From: TOLSYN sp963849065
Lineage (GTDB): Bacteria; Acidobacteriota; Terriglobia; Terriglobales; Acidobacteriaceae
Assembly (NCBI GenBank): GCA_963849065.1
Contig: CAWKFM010000001.1
Coordinates: forward strand, 558,001 to 622,000
Length of the DNA stretch: 64,000 nucleotides
Direction: 5' to 3'
The notes under the pieces were generated by a model that was not told the origin of the DNA, made no database searches, and saw only the letters and a list, made by a program, of their open reading frames with translations. Position numbers and translations under genes: made by a program. Of this stretch, positions 55,784-63,600 are shown piece after piece; the stretch's first letter is position 1; each line of letters begins with the position of its first letter.

Positions 55784-55929
55784 CAATCCGTCCAAGTTGC
55801 AGACCGGAGCGGGAAAAAGTTCTCGCCTGAGCTCTGTACAGGCAGTTCCAAAGGAGGCCAGTCTTCAGCAGTAGCTGGGACAGCATACCGAAAGGAAGGC
55901 CGCAAGCTCCCCGAATAGTTGGGGATGCG

Positions 55930-56943
55930 GTGAAAAGCCTTCTTGCGGCCTTGTTTCCCTCCGACTGCCGAATCTGCCAGGCCTCACTCTTCACCCTCTC
56001 ACGACTTCCGGTTTGCCCCTCCTGCGTTGAATCCATCCAGCCCATCGCTCTTGCCCGCTGTAACGTCTGCGGAGACCTGCTGGCATCCCCCGACGCCGCC
56101 TTTGGCGATGCGCGCTGCAGCCTCTGCGCCGCCACTGAGCCGGCCTTCGAGCGCGCGGTCAACTACGGACCCTACTCCGGCGTCCTGCGCCAGCTGATTC
56201 ACCTCCTCAAATACGATCGCATCCGCGCTGCGGTCGCTCCGCTGGCCCGCCTCACCGCTGCCGCCTGCCTCCAGCTGGAGGGCGATATCGACGTCGAAGA
56301 GCTGCTCATGATTCCCGTCCCGGTGCACAAGCTGCGCATGCGTTCCCGCGGATTCAACCAGGCCGAGCTTATCGCCCGCGCCGCCCAGCGCGGCATCGAA
56401 GACGCGACCGGTCGCCGCGTCACCCTGGACGTGACCGCCCTGCTGCGCGTGCGCTTTGCCGAGTCGCAAGTCGGCCTCACGGTGGACGAGCGCCGCCAGC
56501 AGATCCGCGGCGCGTTCAAGGTCCTCGCCCGCGAGCGGGTCAAAGGACGCGAGATTCTCCTGGTGGACGATGTGCTCACCACCGGCGCCACCGCCTCCGA
56601 GTGTGCCCGCGAGTTGCTGCAGGCCGGCGCCGCCCGCGTCTGGGTGGCAACCCCGGCCCGGGCCCTGGGACGAGACTTAAGCCGCGAATTAGGCCGCGAC
56701 GCGCAGTTGCAGGATCAAGGCACACCGCTCGAAGTCGAGCCCGCGTCTCTACCCGCCACTACTTTCTCGAATCGTTCGTCCCGTCCGACCCTGTCTGGTT
56801 CGTCGTTCGCCCCGTTCCAGGCAGGCGCAGCGCAGGCAAGCCTCCGCCCGCGCCGCGGCACGCCATCCCATGGAGGAAACCGAGTTGGCTGGCGCCACAT
56901 GGCTCCGGCCCGCTCCGAGGATTACGCCAATGGAGAGTCATAG
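55930..56943 (+). CDS. comF: ComF-family phosphoribosyltransferase-like protein with long C-terminal tail
   Basis: ComF proteins act in natural DNA uptake, probably on incoming single strands, or as type I phosphoribosyltransferases. The N-terminal zinc part has CRIC, CPSC, CNVC and CSLC pairs. The middle has VPVHKLRMRSRGFNQAELIA. The PRPP-binding loop VLLVDD-type sequence, EILLVDDVLTTGATASEC, is intact. About 90 residues after PARALGRDL are low-complexity and unlike the family (337 residues in all, usually about 240). The GTG start is supported by a GGGGA upstream. Confidence 0.82.
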   Translation: MKSLLAALFPSDCRICQASLFTLSRLPVCPSCVESIQPIALARCNVCGDLLASPDAAFGDARCSLCAATEPAFERAVNYGPYSGVLRQLIHLLKYDRIRAAVAPLARLTAAACLQLEGDIDVEELLMIPVPVHKLRMRSRGFNQAELIARAAQRGIEDATGRRVTLDVTALLRVRFAESQVGLTVDERRQQIRGAFKVLARERVKGREILLVDDVLTTGATASECARELLQAGAARVWVATPARALGRDLSRELGRDAQLQDQGTPLEVEPASLPATTFSNRSSRPTLSGSSFAPFQAGAAQASLRPRRGTPSHGGNRVGWRHMAPARSEDYANGES

Positions 56944-57499
56944 AGCATTCCGTTCGCACAACGATCACTCCGAGCGGGGCTACTCGGCCATGCACGCCCC
57001 CGTCCTGGTGCTCAACGCTTCCTACGAGCCCATCAACATCTGCGCCGCCCGCCGTGCCATCATTCTGGTGCTCAAGGGCGTGGCCGCAACCGAGGAGATC
57101 AACGGCCTTTTCCTGCACTCCTCGCGCGTCTCCATGCGCGTCCCCTCGGTCATCCGCCTGCTGGAGTACCGCCGCATCCCCCACCAGACGCGCGCGCTCT
57201 CGCGCAAGAACATCCTGCTGCGCGACCGCAACGCCTGCCAGTACTGCGGAGTCGTCCTCCCAGCCGTTGACTTGACGCTCGACCACGTTCTCCCGCGCTC
57301 CCGTGGCGGCCTTTCCACCTGGGAGAACCTCGTCGCCTGCTGTCATGCGTGCAATCGCAAAAAAGGCAACGCGCTGCCTCACGAGTGCGGCATGCGTCCC
57401 ATGAAGGAGCCGCGCCCCTTTTCGCTGCACACCAGCCGGCACCTCATGCGCATGATGGGACGCAGCGACGCCAAGTGGCGGAAGTATCTATATTATTAA
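56930..57499 (+). CDS. HNH endonuclease family protein
   Basis: I start it at ATG 56930 behind GAGG, giving 189 residues; ATG 56870 and 56990 are alternatives. The family opening HAPVLVLNASYEPINICAAR follows a short N-terminal segment. The HNH site has CQYCGVVLPAVDLTLDHVLP, then RGGLSTWENLVACCHACNRK, with two Cys pairs for zinc. Proteins of this type are common in several phyla as single housekeeping-like genes of unknown target. It overlaps the comF tail by 14 nt. Confidence 0.88.
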   Translation: MESHRAFRSHNDHSERGYSAMHAPVLVLNASYEPINICAARRAIILVLKGVAATEEINGLFLHSSRVSMRVPSVIRLLEYRRIPHQTRALSRKNILLRDRNACQYCGVVLPAVDLTLDHVLPRSRGGLSTWENLVACCHACNRKKGNALPHECGMRPMKEPRPFSLHTSRHLMRMMGRSDAKWRKYLYY

Positions 57500-57650
57500 C
57501 CTGAGGCGCTGGCCTTAGCCCGTCCCGGCTCTAAACGCAGGGACATCCGGAGCCGCCTTCCATGCGGTTAAAAGCCGCTTTGTCGTTTATTTACTATAAT
57601 ATAACCTTAACCCTGCAGTTTTTCGCCCAGCCCTCGCATCTAACTGATCT

Positions 57651-58724
57651 ATGTCCAGCGATCCACATCCGGGTCTGTCCGCCAGCAAAGGCCGGGTTGC
57701 CCGAATGTCAGACAATGGAATGGAACAGATCGCCGCCGAAATCAGGCTCAAGGGTTCCGAGTGGTATCCGCAGCACGGCGAGGTGCGCGCAGTCCGCATC
57801 GTCGGCCGCACCCCCAAGCCGGACCACTACAACCACGACCTGGCGGTTGAATTTGCCCATGGCAGCGAGCGGCTGGCCGCCAAGCTCTATCGGGCGGCCA
57901 AATCCGGCGAAGCCGCAGCCCGCCGCGTGGCAGCCCTAGAAACCGAGCATCTCAACCTCATCTGGCTCATCGCCCAGGCCCGGGGGCTCTCCGGCATTCC
58001 CCGGCCCCTGGGAGACTTCAGCGCCCTCGGCGTCGTGCTCAGCGAAAAGCTCGTGGGCATTCCTCTGCAATCGATCATCATGAAGGCCGCTCTGCTTCCG
58101 GGCTATGAAGGCATGGGCCTGCTGCAGGGCGCGGCCACCGCCAGCGGCGCCTGGCTCCGCTCCTTCCAGCGAATGACTGCCCGGTCGCCTCAGCCGCTGG
58201 ACGCCGATCGCCTGCAGCGTGAACTGGCAACCGTGTGCAACAACTGCAAGGGCGAGGGGCTTGACGATGCCTCCATCGCCAAAATCCTCGCCGGCGCCAG
58301 CGCCATTCTGGAGAGGGCTCGCAATCCCTTGACCAGCGCGTCGGTCCTCCACGAATTCATGCCCCTCAACATCGTGGTGCTGGAGCACGGCGTCGGCTTC
58401 AGCGACTTTGCCAGCATGGAAGAAGACGGCAGCATCTACACCGATCCGGCCACCTTCCTGGCCTCTGTCGAAGCCCTGGAAAAGTATCCCTTCTGCGACC
58501 ACGCCATCACCACCGCCGTGCAGGAAAACTTCCTCGATGCCTACGGCGCCAGCGACGCCGAGCGGGAGATCCTCTGCGTCTTCAAGATGAAGGTCCTGCT
58601 CTCCATGTTTGCCGCCGGCCGCGCCGTCAAGGAGAGCCCCGTCCGCAAAAAAGCCATGTGGGCCAACGTCATGAAAAAGTTCATCCAGATGGCCGCCGAC
58701 CGCTCCATGCCCGGCGCCGCCTAG
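57651..58724 (+). CDS. Aminoglycoside-phosphotransferase-fold protein lacking the catalytic HGD motif
   Basis: The 357-residue protein looks like a small-molecule kinase of the APH/choline-kinase fold. A Lys in ERLAAKLYRA and a Glu in VAALETEHLNLIWL would sit in the N-lobe. The place where kinases carry HGDxxxxN instead reads VLHEFMPLNIVV, so the catalytic Asp is replaced while the Asn is kept. The metal-binding Asp appears to remain in GFSDFASMEEDG. It may be a pseudokinase or use another chemistry. It is transcribed alone, 151 nt after the HNH gene. Confidence 0.6.
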   Translation: MSSDPHPGLSASKGRVARMSDNGMEQIAAEIRLKGSEWYPQHGEVRAVRIVGRTPKPDHYNHDLAVEFAHGSERLAAKLYRAAKSGEAAARRVAALETEHLNLIWLIAQARGLSGIPRPLGDFSALGVVLSEKLVGIPLQSIIMKAALLPGYEGMGLLQGAATASGAWLRSFQRMTARSPQPLDADRLQRELATVCNNCKGEGLDDASIAKILAGASAILERARNPLTSASVLHEFMPLNIVVLEHGVGFSDFASMEEDGSIYTDPATFLASVEALEKYPFCDHAITTAVQENFLDAYGASDAEREILCVFKMKVLLSMFAAGRAVKESPVRKKAMWANVMKKFIQMAADRSMPGAA

Positions 58725-58734
58725 CTAACGCAGC

Positions 58735-58770
58735 TGTCATTCCGCAACGCGAGGAATCCCTGCACCGTTC
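58735..58770 (+). repeat. TGAGCGAAGC-family dispersed repeat, copy 2 (degenerate)
   Basis: TGTCATTCCGCAACGCGAGG followed by AATCCCTGCACCG resembles the 53558 copy, with substitutions in the core. Confidence 0.45.
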
Positions 58771-58836
58771 CAATCTCCCCCGACGCTCCAGAGTCTTTTC
58801 GGCCTCCCACCGCCCGTGACCCTGTAGAGCCGCTGC

Positions 58837-59679
58837 CTACTTGGCCTTCTGCTCTCCGCCCGCGCCGCCCACTTCCTTGCCCTGGTACAGAATCCTCGTC
58901 TTGGTCCCGAACCGCCGATAGTTCTCGTACTTCACCACCTGCCGGATGTGCACGTCGCCCATGGAAAAGTGCAGGTTGTCATCCACCTTGGTGTAGGTAG
59001 GGAACCAGTATTTCCCGTCGATCTGCTCGCGCCATGTCGTAAAGCGCGGGAACAGGTTTTCCTGGCCCTTCTTGGGCTTATACAGGTCGGGAACGTTCTT
59101 GCCAAACGTCTTCACAATCTGGAAGTCGTGGTCGTCCACCCAGATGCGCCCTTCGAAATACCGCTGTCCTTTGTCGATCTTCTTCGGACTCAGGTTGAAG
59201 ACGTAGCAATTCAGCTCGTCCTCCTGCTGTTGTCCCAGGTAGCCCACGTCATAGTTGGGCAGGTCGTCGCTGGTCATGGTAAACGGCATCCGTTTCTCAA
59301 TGTCGTCCAAATCTTCCTGCGTAATCTCAATCCGGGTCAGCGTATTCTGCGGAGCGAACTTCACTTGCTCGATCCTTCTGCCGCGGTCGTCGAACAGCAC
59401 GTCGAAGACCTGCTGATACTCGCCATCCACCGTGCTGCCCTCCAGCGTCTGCACCTTCACGCTCTGCGTCCAGGTGTACTGCTCGCGCGCCGCCTTGAAC
59501 TCCTTCTCCTTACCGGCAAAGCGCTGGATCAACTCGGCCACGGTAATGCCCTTGGGAGGAGCGTCCCTGAGTTCGCCTTCGCCCTCCTGCGCCAACGCCG
59601 GTACCGCGCCCAGCCAAGGCAGCACCAGCAGGCCAAGCACAAAAACTCTCACCAATCGGATGAAAAAAGTTCGCGTCAT
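58837..59679 (-). CDS. Exported LolA/outer-membrane-lipoprotein-sorting-like protein
   Basis: I start it at ATG 59679, giving 280 residues with a signal peptide (FIRLVRVFVLGLLVLPWLGA, cleaved near ALAQ). The mature protein is a beta-rich chain. It has segments such as GEYQQVFDVLFDDRGRRIEQ, ELNCYVFNLSPKKI, GRIWVDDHDFQIVKTFGK and KYWFPTYTKVDD. These resemble the fold of LolA/LolB and related periplasmic lipid-binding proteins found in acidobacteria as large families. The ligand is unknown. The frame from 59712 adds 11 residues and is less likely. Confidence 0.65.
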   Translation of the reverse strand: MTRTFFIRLVRVFVLGLLVLPWLGAVPALAQEGEGELRDAPPKGITVAELIQRFAGKEKEFKAAREQYTWTQSVKVQTLEGSTVDGEYQQVFDVLFDDRGRRIEQVKFAPQNTLTRIEITQEDLDDIEKRMPFTMTSDDLPNYDVGYLGQQQEDELNCYVFNLSPKKIDKGQRYFEGRIWVDDHDFQIVKTFGKNVPDLYKPKKGQENLFPRFTTWREQIDGKYWFPTYTKVDDNLHFSMGDVHIRQVVKYENYRRFGTKTRILYQGKEVGGAGGEQKAK

Positions 59680-59914
59680 AATCCCGGTTTTGCTCCCGCC
59701 GCAAAATTCCATAATGTCTCACTTCGATGCGCCGCGCTCCGCTCTGGTTTGAACTCAGCTTTAAGTTCACGCCGGATTCTGGCGCACGGCTTCATTGTGT
59801 CACGCAGCCCGGAGAATGAACGTAGCTCGCGGCAAGCCAGCAAGATTTCCGAGCCCGATTTCCCGTAACGAAAGCTGGTCCCGGATACCAAGCCCGGCGC
59901 TGATCCAATGTCCG

Positions 59915-59959
59915 GTGAATGTCCGGTCCAGTGAATGTCCGGTCCAGTGAATGTCCGGT
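59915..59959 (+). repeat. 16-bp tandem repeat, about 2.8 units
   Basis: GTGAATGTCCGGTCCA occurs at 59915-59930 and 59931-59946 exactly, then the first 13 bases again at 59947-59959. The last unit runs straight into palindromic copy 8. Confidence 0.9.
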
Positions 59960-59993
59960 GCCCCATATCTGCCCTCTTTTGGCAGATGTGGGA
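59957..59993 (+). repeat. GTGCCCCA-family palindromic repeat, copy 8
   Basis: GGTGCCCCATATCTGCC with GGCAGATGTGGGA as the opposite arm and CTCTTTT as loop. It closely matches copy 7. Confidence 0.8.
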
Positions 59994-60069
59994 AGCAATG
60001 TCGTCCACCTCTCATGCCGTTGCTCTTGCTCTTGCCCTTGCTTTTGCTCCTGTCCTCGTTTCTGCGGGT

Positions 60070-60100
60070 GTCGTCCTGAGCGAAGCGAAGGACCCCTACA
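60070..60100 (+). repeat. TGAGCGAAGC-family dispersed repeat, copy 3
   Basis: GTCGTCCTGAGCGAAGCGAA followed by GGACCCCTACACC. This copy is closest to the widespread repeat seen in many soil-bacterial genomes. Confidence 0.6.
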
Positions 60101-60187
60101 CCGCAGAATCCTCCGCTGCCGCGCCAAGGCCTTTTCGACCGTCCCCGATTTTGCATCCGCACTTGCTCGTTGAAAAAACGCCCGTAT

Positions 60188-60193
60188 TACAAT
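60188..60193 (+). promoter_or_regulatory. Candidate -10 element of the yggS unit
   Basis: TACAAT lies 27 nt before ATG 60220 and only 12 nt before ATG 60205. That favours the downstream start or a leaderless message. The -35 element is poor. Confidence 0.3.
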
Positions 60194-60219
60194 CGACTCC
60201 AGCTATGCCGGTTCACCTT

Positions 60220-60942
60220 ATGTCCATCGCCTCCACCCTGGAAGAAATTCATGAGCGCATGGCGCGGGCCGCGCGCCGCGTGGGCCGCAACCCCGCCGAA
60301 GTCGCGCTGATGGCCGTCTCCAAGACCCATCCGGCCTCGGCCATCCTGGAGGCGCTCTCCGCCGGCCAAACGCTCTTCGGCGAAAACCGCGTGCAGGAGT
60401 TCGCCGCCAAGCGCGAGCAGCTCGGCCCCCAGGCCGCCCCTGCAAAGTTCCACCTCATCGGCCATCTGCAATCCAACAAAGCCGCGCGCGCCGTCGAACT
60501 CTTCGACGCCATCGACACCCTTGACTCCCTTCGTCTTGCCCAGCGCCTCAACCAGGAGGCCGAGCGGCTCGGCCGCACTCTCGATGTCCTCGTCGAAATC
60601 AACCTCGGCGGCGAAGCTGCCAAGTCGGGCATCGATCCCGCCTCGGACGAGTTGCCCTCGCTGCTGGAAGCGCAGCCCCGCCTGCCCAACCTTGCCATCC
60701 GCGGACTCATGACCGTGCCGCCCTACACCGAAGACCCCGAAGGCGCGCGCGCATTCTTCCGCCGACTCCGCCAGTTGCGCGACCAGCAGCGCGCCTCCAC
60801 CGGACTCGCGCTGCCCGAGCTTTCCATGGGCATGTCGCACGACTTCGAAGTCGCCATCGAAGAAGGTTCCACCTGCGTGCGAGTAGGCACGGCCATCTTC
60901 GGCGCACGCACCTATCAGACAGACGAGGAGACCTCGCAATGA
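60220..60942 (+). CDS. yggS: YggS-family PLP homeostasis protein
   Basis: YggS/PLPBP binds pyridoxal phosphate and keeps its free level in balance; no enzyme activity is known. I start it at ATG 60220 (MSIASTLEEIHERMARAARR), giving 240 residues; ATG 60205 is possible. The PLP-binding Lys lies in LMAVSKTHPASAI. Other family motifs are LFGENRVQEFAAK, FHLIGHLQSNKAARAVELFD and ELSMGMSHDFEVAIEEGSTC, then VRVGTAIFG. It leads a tight three-gene unit. Confidence 0.93.
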   Translation: MSIASTLEEIHERMARAARRVGRNPAEVALMAVSKTHPASAILEALSAGQTLFGENRVQEFAAKREQLGPQAAPAKFHLIGHLQSNKAARAVELFDAIDTLDSLRLAQRLNQEAERLGRTLDVLVEINLGGEAAKSGIDPASDELPSLLEAQPRLPNLAIRGLMTVPPYTEDPEGARAFFRRLRQLRDQQRASTGLALPELSMGMSHDFEVAIEEGSTCVRVGTAIFGARTYQTDEETSQ

Positions 60943-61274
60943 ACGTGCTGGACGCAGTCTTTGCCTGGGCGCTGGTGCTGCTCGGCTCCTCGCACTTCCT
61001 GGCCGCCTGGGTTCCCCGGCTGGGCGTGCTGCGCGGCCCATGGACCGCGGGGGCAGCAGTGGCCCTCGTCACCACGGGACTGATGAACGCCGTGCGCTCG
61101 CAGCGCCCCAGCGACTACTTCCTTCGCTGGTGCACCGCCATAGCCACGGCTCTCACCGCCGGGCTGTGCCTTCCGGTCATCTACCATCTTCCCGGCAACC
61201 TGCTGCACCAGCCCGCCGCGCTGGCCACCGCGGTCTGCGTCATCTTCGAACTCTTCTGCTCCGTGGCGGGCTAG
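60939..61274 (+). CDS. Small membrane protein of the yggS unit
   Basis: The 111-residue protein has about four hydrophobic helices, starting LDAVFAWALVLLGSSHFLAA. The last helix is LATAVCVIFELFCSVAG. Its ATG overlaps the yggS stop by 4 nt, so the two are probably translated together. In other bacteria a YggT membrane protein often follows yggS, but no YggT motif is visible here. The role is unknown. Confidence 0.78.
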   Translation: MNVLDAVFAWALVLLGSSHFLAAWVPRLGVLRGPWTAGAAVALVTTGLMNAVRSQRPSDYFLRWCTAIATALTAGLCLPVIYHLPGNLLHQPAALATAVCVIFELFCSVAG

Positions 61275-61276
61275 TC

Positions 61277-61567
61277 ATGGCGTTCACCGTCCGCGACACC
61301 GCCCAGGGAGCGCAGTTTGCCCTGCGCGTGCAGCCGCGCGCCAGCCGCAACGCCATCGCCGGCGTCATGGGCGACGCGGTCAAGCTGGCCATCACCGCGC
61401 CCCCCGTCGATGGCAAAGCCAACCAGGCAGTCGTCGAGTACCTGGCCGAACTCTTCCAGGTTTCGAAGTCGAGCATCGCCATCGTCTCCGGCGAAACCGG
61501 CCGCAACAAACTGATCGCCGTGCGCGGTCGGAACGCCGAACAGGTGCGCGACGCCTTAGGGATCTGA
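61277..61567 (+). CDS. DUF167/YggU-family protein
   Basis: The 96-residue protein starts at ATG 61277, 3 nt after the preceding stop. It matches the YggU family in FALRVQPRASRNAIAGVMGD, VKLAITAPPVDGKANQAVVE and SSIAIVSGETGRNKLIAVRG. Its function is unknown; linkage to yggS is a recurrent arrangement and is seen here too. The longer frame from 61040 runs in another frame of the membrane gene. Confidence 0.88.
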   Translation: MAFTVRDTAQGAQFALRVQPRASRNAIAGVMGDAVKLAITAPPVDGKANQAVVEYLAELFQVSKSSIAIVSGETGRNKLIAVRGRNAEQVRDALGI

Positions 61568-61795
61568 TCAAGCGCCGTCGAATCCCACGGCAAACGATGT
61601 ACTCATGCAGCAACGATTCGCCAGAAGCATTGTCGAAAAGGTGAATCCTTGGCAACTTTGCGCAACGATTGCCTATCTCGTCATCTCCGCCTTCGAAACG
61701 ATTGCCACAAAAGTGAATGGTTGCCTCCTATCGCAGGCTGCCGGAATTGCCCGGAGCACTGTCCTCTCCGTCTCCGCTGTGCTTGAATAATTCGT

Positions 61796-62515
61796 ATGGC
61801 CAAGCCTGTCGGCTACATTGCGGACCATCTCCGTCGCGTCCTCGTCAACGGCGCAAGCGCTCCCCACACGGCGGAGGTGCAGAAGTTTTTCAAGGATGAG
61901 ATTCAGTCGCGGGGCTGGTACACCAATGAGCTGCGTAAGCTGTCGCGCCGTTTCACCCGCGTTATCCGCAGGGAAGAAGGCCTCGACTACCTCATCGCGG
62001 TGGCCGACAATCTCTTCCACGGAGACGTGCTGGAGGAGAAAGTCCTCGCCGTCCTTCTGCTCGAGCCCTGCGTGAACGATCTCACTGCAACCCATTTCAA
62101 ACTCTTCGATCAGTGGCTGGACCGGGTAAGCACCTGGGCCGATCACGATGCCCTGGTGCAATACCTCATCGGTCCCATGATTGTTGCCGACCCGCGCAGG
62201 TTGCGGCGCCTGCCCATCTGGTCGCGCTCGCGCAACCGCTGGCGCCGGCGCGCCGCGGCCGTGGCGCTGCTGTGCGGCACCAACCAGGGATTGTTCTGGG
62301 AGCAAGTGCAGGAGATCACGCTAACCCTGGTGGAAGACCGCGACGACATGGTAAGCAAGGGAGTCGCATGGCTGTTACGGGAGACGGCGCGCTACGACGG
62401 AGCAGGCACTCTTCCGCTGCTGCTGTCGATTCGCGAACGCGCTCCGCGGCCATTATTGCGCACCGCCTGCGAGCGGCTCTCAACCGAGCAGCGCAGGCGC
62501 GTTCTGGCGCGCTGA
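61796..62515 (+). CDS. DNA alkylation repair protein, AlkD-like
   Basis: AlkD-type enzymes are HEAT-repeat DNA glycosylases that remove bulky or positively charged alkylated bases. The 239-residue helical protein has LFDQWLDRVSTWADHDALVQ, with the Trp and Asp expected at the active-site cleft. RSRNRWRRRAAAVALLCGTN gives the conserved Arg. C-terminal helices are VSKGVAWLLRETARYD. It converges on the zinc-ribbon/Sel1 gene, leaving 23 nt. Confidence 0.8.
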   Translation: MAKPVGYIADHLRRVLVNGASAPHTAEVQKFFKDEIQSRGWYTNELRKLSRRFTRVIRREEGLDYLIAVADNLFHGDVLEEKVLAVLLLEPCVNDLTATHFKLFDQWLDRVSTWADHDALVQYLIGPMIVADPRRLRRLPIWSRSRNRWRRRAAAVALLCGTNQGLFWEQVQEITLTLVEDRDDMVSKGVAWLLRETARYDGAGTLPLLLSIRERAPRPLLRTACERLSTEQRRRVLAR

Positions 62516-62538
62516 CCCTCCACGTTCCATGCGGTGAT

Positions 62539-63531
62539 TTATGGTTCTGAGCACCCGCGGAGTTCGAGTTGTTCGAGATCGAGCTTCGCCTGCGCATTTC
62601 CTTTGGCGGCAGCGGCGTTCAATAATATCCGCGCCTGATCGCAGCTCTGAGCCACGCCGTCGCCTTCCTGATACATCTTTGCGAGTTCGACGGTTGCCTG
62701 TGGATTGCCCGCGCGAACCGCTTTCCATAGCCATGCCGCTCGAAGCCGCGGATCGCTGGCATGAGCGGCTTGATACATTTCGGCGGCGCCAGGCGCAGGT
62801 GGGGCGACGACGACCGCAGACGGGCCGCCGGAGCTTCTTTCATCGGGGCGGCCGGAGGCAGACGGTTCCTTGACAGGAGCGCTGGTGTTGTCAGACGCAA
62901 CAGCGGGTGGCACCACCGGTTGCTCCTCGTGCTGACTCACCGGCTCGGCTCCTTGGTGCAAATAGACCAGAGCATGATCGCGAATGGAGCGCCACTCTGC
63001 GCTCGCCAGAATCACCACTGCGACCAACACGGCGACCGCAATGTCGCGCAAGAAATGCGATGCGGTTTCACTCTCCCCGTCATCTTCCTGTGCCTCTGCA
63101 TCCTTTGCAGGCGCGGGAATCGGGGACTTAATTGTTGCAACAGGTATTGGCGCCTCTACTCTTCTTTTGTCACCGGCTACCTCGTTCCGCGAATCCGGCG
63201 GCGGGCTTGCTCGGGCTTCGGAGGCCGGGTTGACGGAGGTGCGGCCGCGGGCTGCGTCGCGGGCTGGGTCGCCGGCGGGGTCGGTGAGATTCCACGGCAT
63301 AAAAATGCCGCGGCTTTCGAGATCGATCTCCTTCCAGCGCGCGATCTCGGTGCGCCGCTTGCGTTCTGCCTCTTCTTTTGCTCGCGCGTCGGTCTCAGTC
63401 TCTCCTTCGCTCGGGACAGGGGCACGTTCCGGAGCTTCCGCGCCGCTTCGGTGCAGTTTGGCCCCGCATTGTCCGCAAAAGAAGCTGGTCGCGGGATTTT
63501 CCCTTCCGCAAGTTGTACATCTCAGAACCAT
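62539..63531 (-). CDS. Zinc-ribbon, single-pass membrane protein with C-terminal Sel1-like repeats
   Basis: The 330-residue protein starts at ATG 63531 behind AAGGAG. An N-terminal zinc ribbon has CTTCGREN and CGQCGAK. A charged, disordered region of about 120 residues follows, then a transmembrane helix at about 163-180 (IAVAVLVAVVILASAEW). After a Pro/Ser-rich linker come Sel1-like repeats, WLWKAVRAGNPQATVELAKM and the next, ARILLNAAAAKGNAQAKLDL. It probably tethers partners at the membrane. Function unknown. Confidence 0.78.
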   Translation of the reverse strand: MVLRCTTCGRENPATSFFCGQCGAKLHRSGAEAPERAPVPSEGETETDARAKEEAERKRRTEIARWKEIDLESRGIFMPWNLTDPAGDPARDAARGRTSVNPASEARASPPPDSRNEVAGDKRRVEAPIPVATIKSPIPAPAKDAEAQEDDGESETASHFLRDIAVAVLVAVVILASAEWRSIRDHALVYLHQGAEPVSQHEEQPVVPPAVASDNTSAPVKEPSASGRPDERSSGGPSAVVVAPPAPGAAEMYQAAHASDPRLRAAWLWKAVRAGNPQATVELAKMYQEGDGVAQSCDQARILLNAAAAKGNAQAKLDLEQLELRGCSEP

Positions 63532-63600
63532 CGAAACTCCTTGCGGTTAGATGCTATCACCGTAGTCAGCGAGCAATCGGAACGCTACACCGCTCCTGAG

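Larger units (their letters stand above)
55550..55929. other. Divergent intergenic region with palindrome and structured comF leader
   Basis: It contains palindromic copy 7 (55661-55699), a TATAAT at 55778 and a leader of about 140 nt before comF. The leader can form several stems: GCGGGAA/TTCTCGC near 55810, a GGAGGCC region near 55854 with GGCCGCAAGCTCC near 55900, and CCCC/GGGG just before the start. It matched no riboswitch or stable RNA that I know. No protein-coding frame is convincing. Confidence 0.5.
59680..60219. other. Gene-free region with tandem and dispersed repeats
   Basis: The 540 bases hold a 16-bp tandem repeat (59915-59959), palindromic copy 8 (59957-59993) and a TGAGCGAAGC-family copy (60070-60100). 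A CTTGCT-rich stretch lies at about 60015-60060. A TACAAT at 60188-60193 may be the -10 element for yggS. Frames that run through the repeats on both strands are not credible genes. Confidence 0.6.

Noticed and set aside
55800..55929. Signal recognition particle RNA or a c-di-GMP riboswitch before comF
   Set aside because: A short GAAAGGAAGG stretch looks like the SRP core, but the conserved GGUCC-GGAAGGAAGCAGCC arrangement is missing, as are GEMM motifs.
59915..59959. CRISPR-like array
   Set aside because: Repeats are 16 bp and directly adjacent without spacers, so this is a plain tandem repeat.
61605..61790. 61-codon plus-strand frame before the AlkD-like gene
   Set aside because: It has one hydrophobic stretch but no ribosome-binding site and no recognisable match. 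It is more likely promoter DNA.
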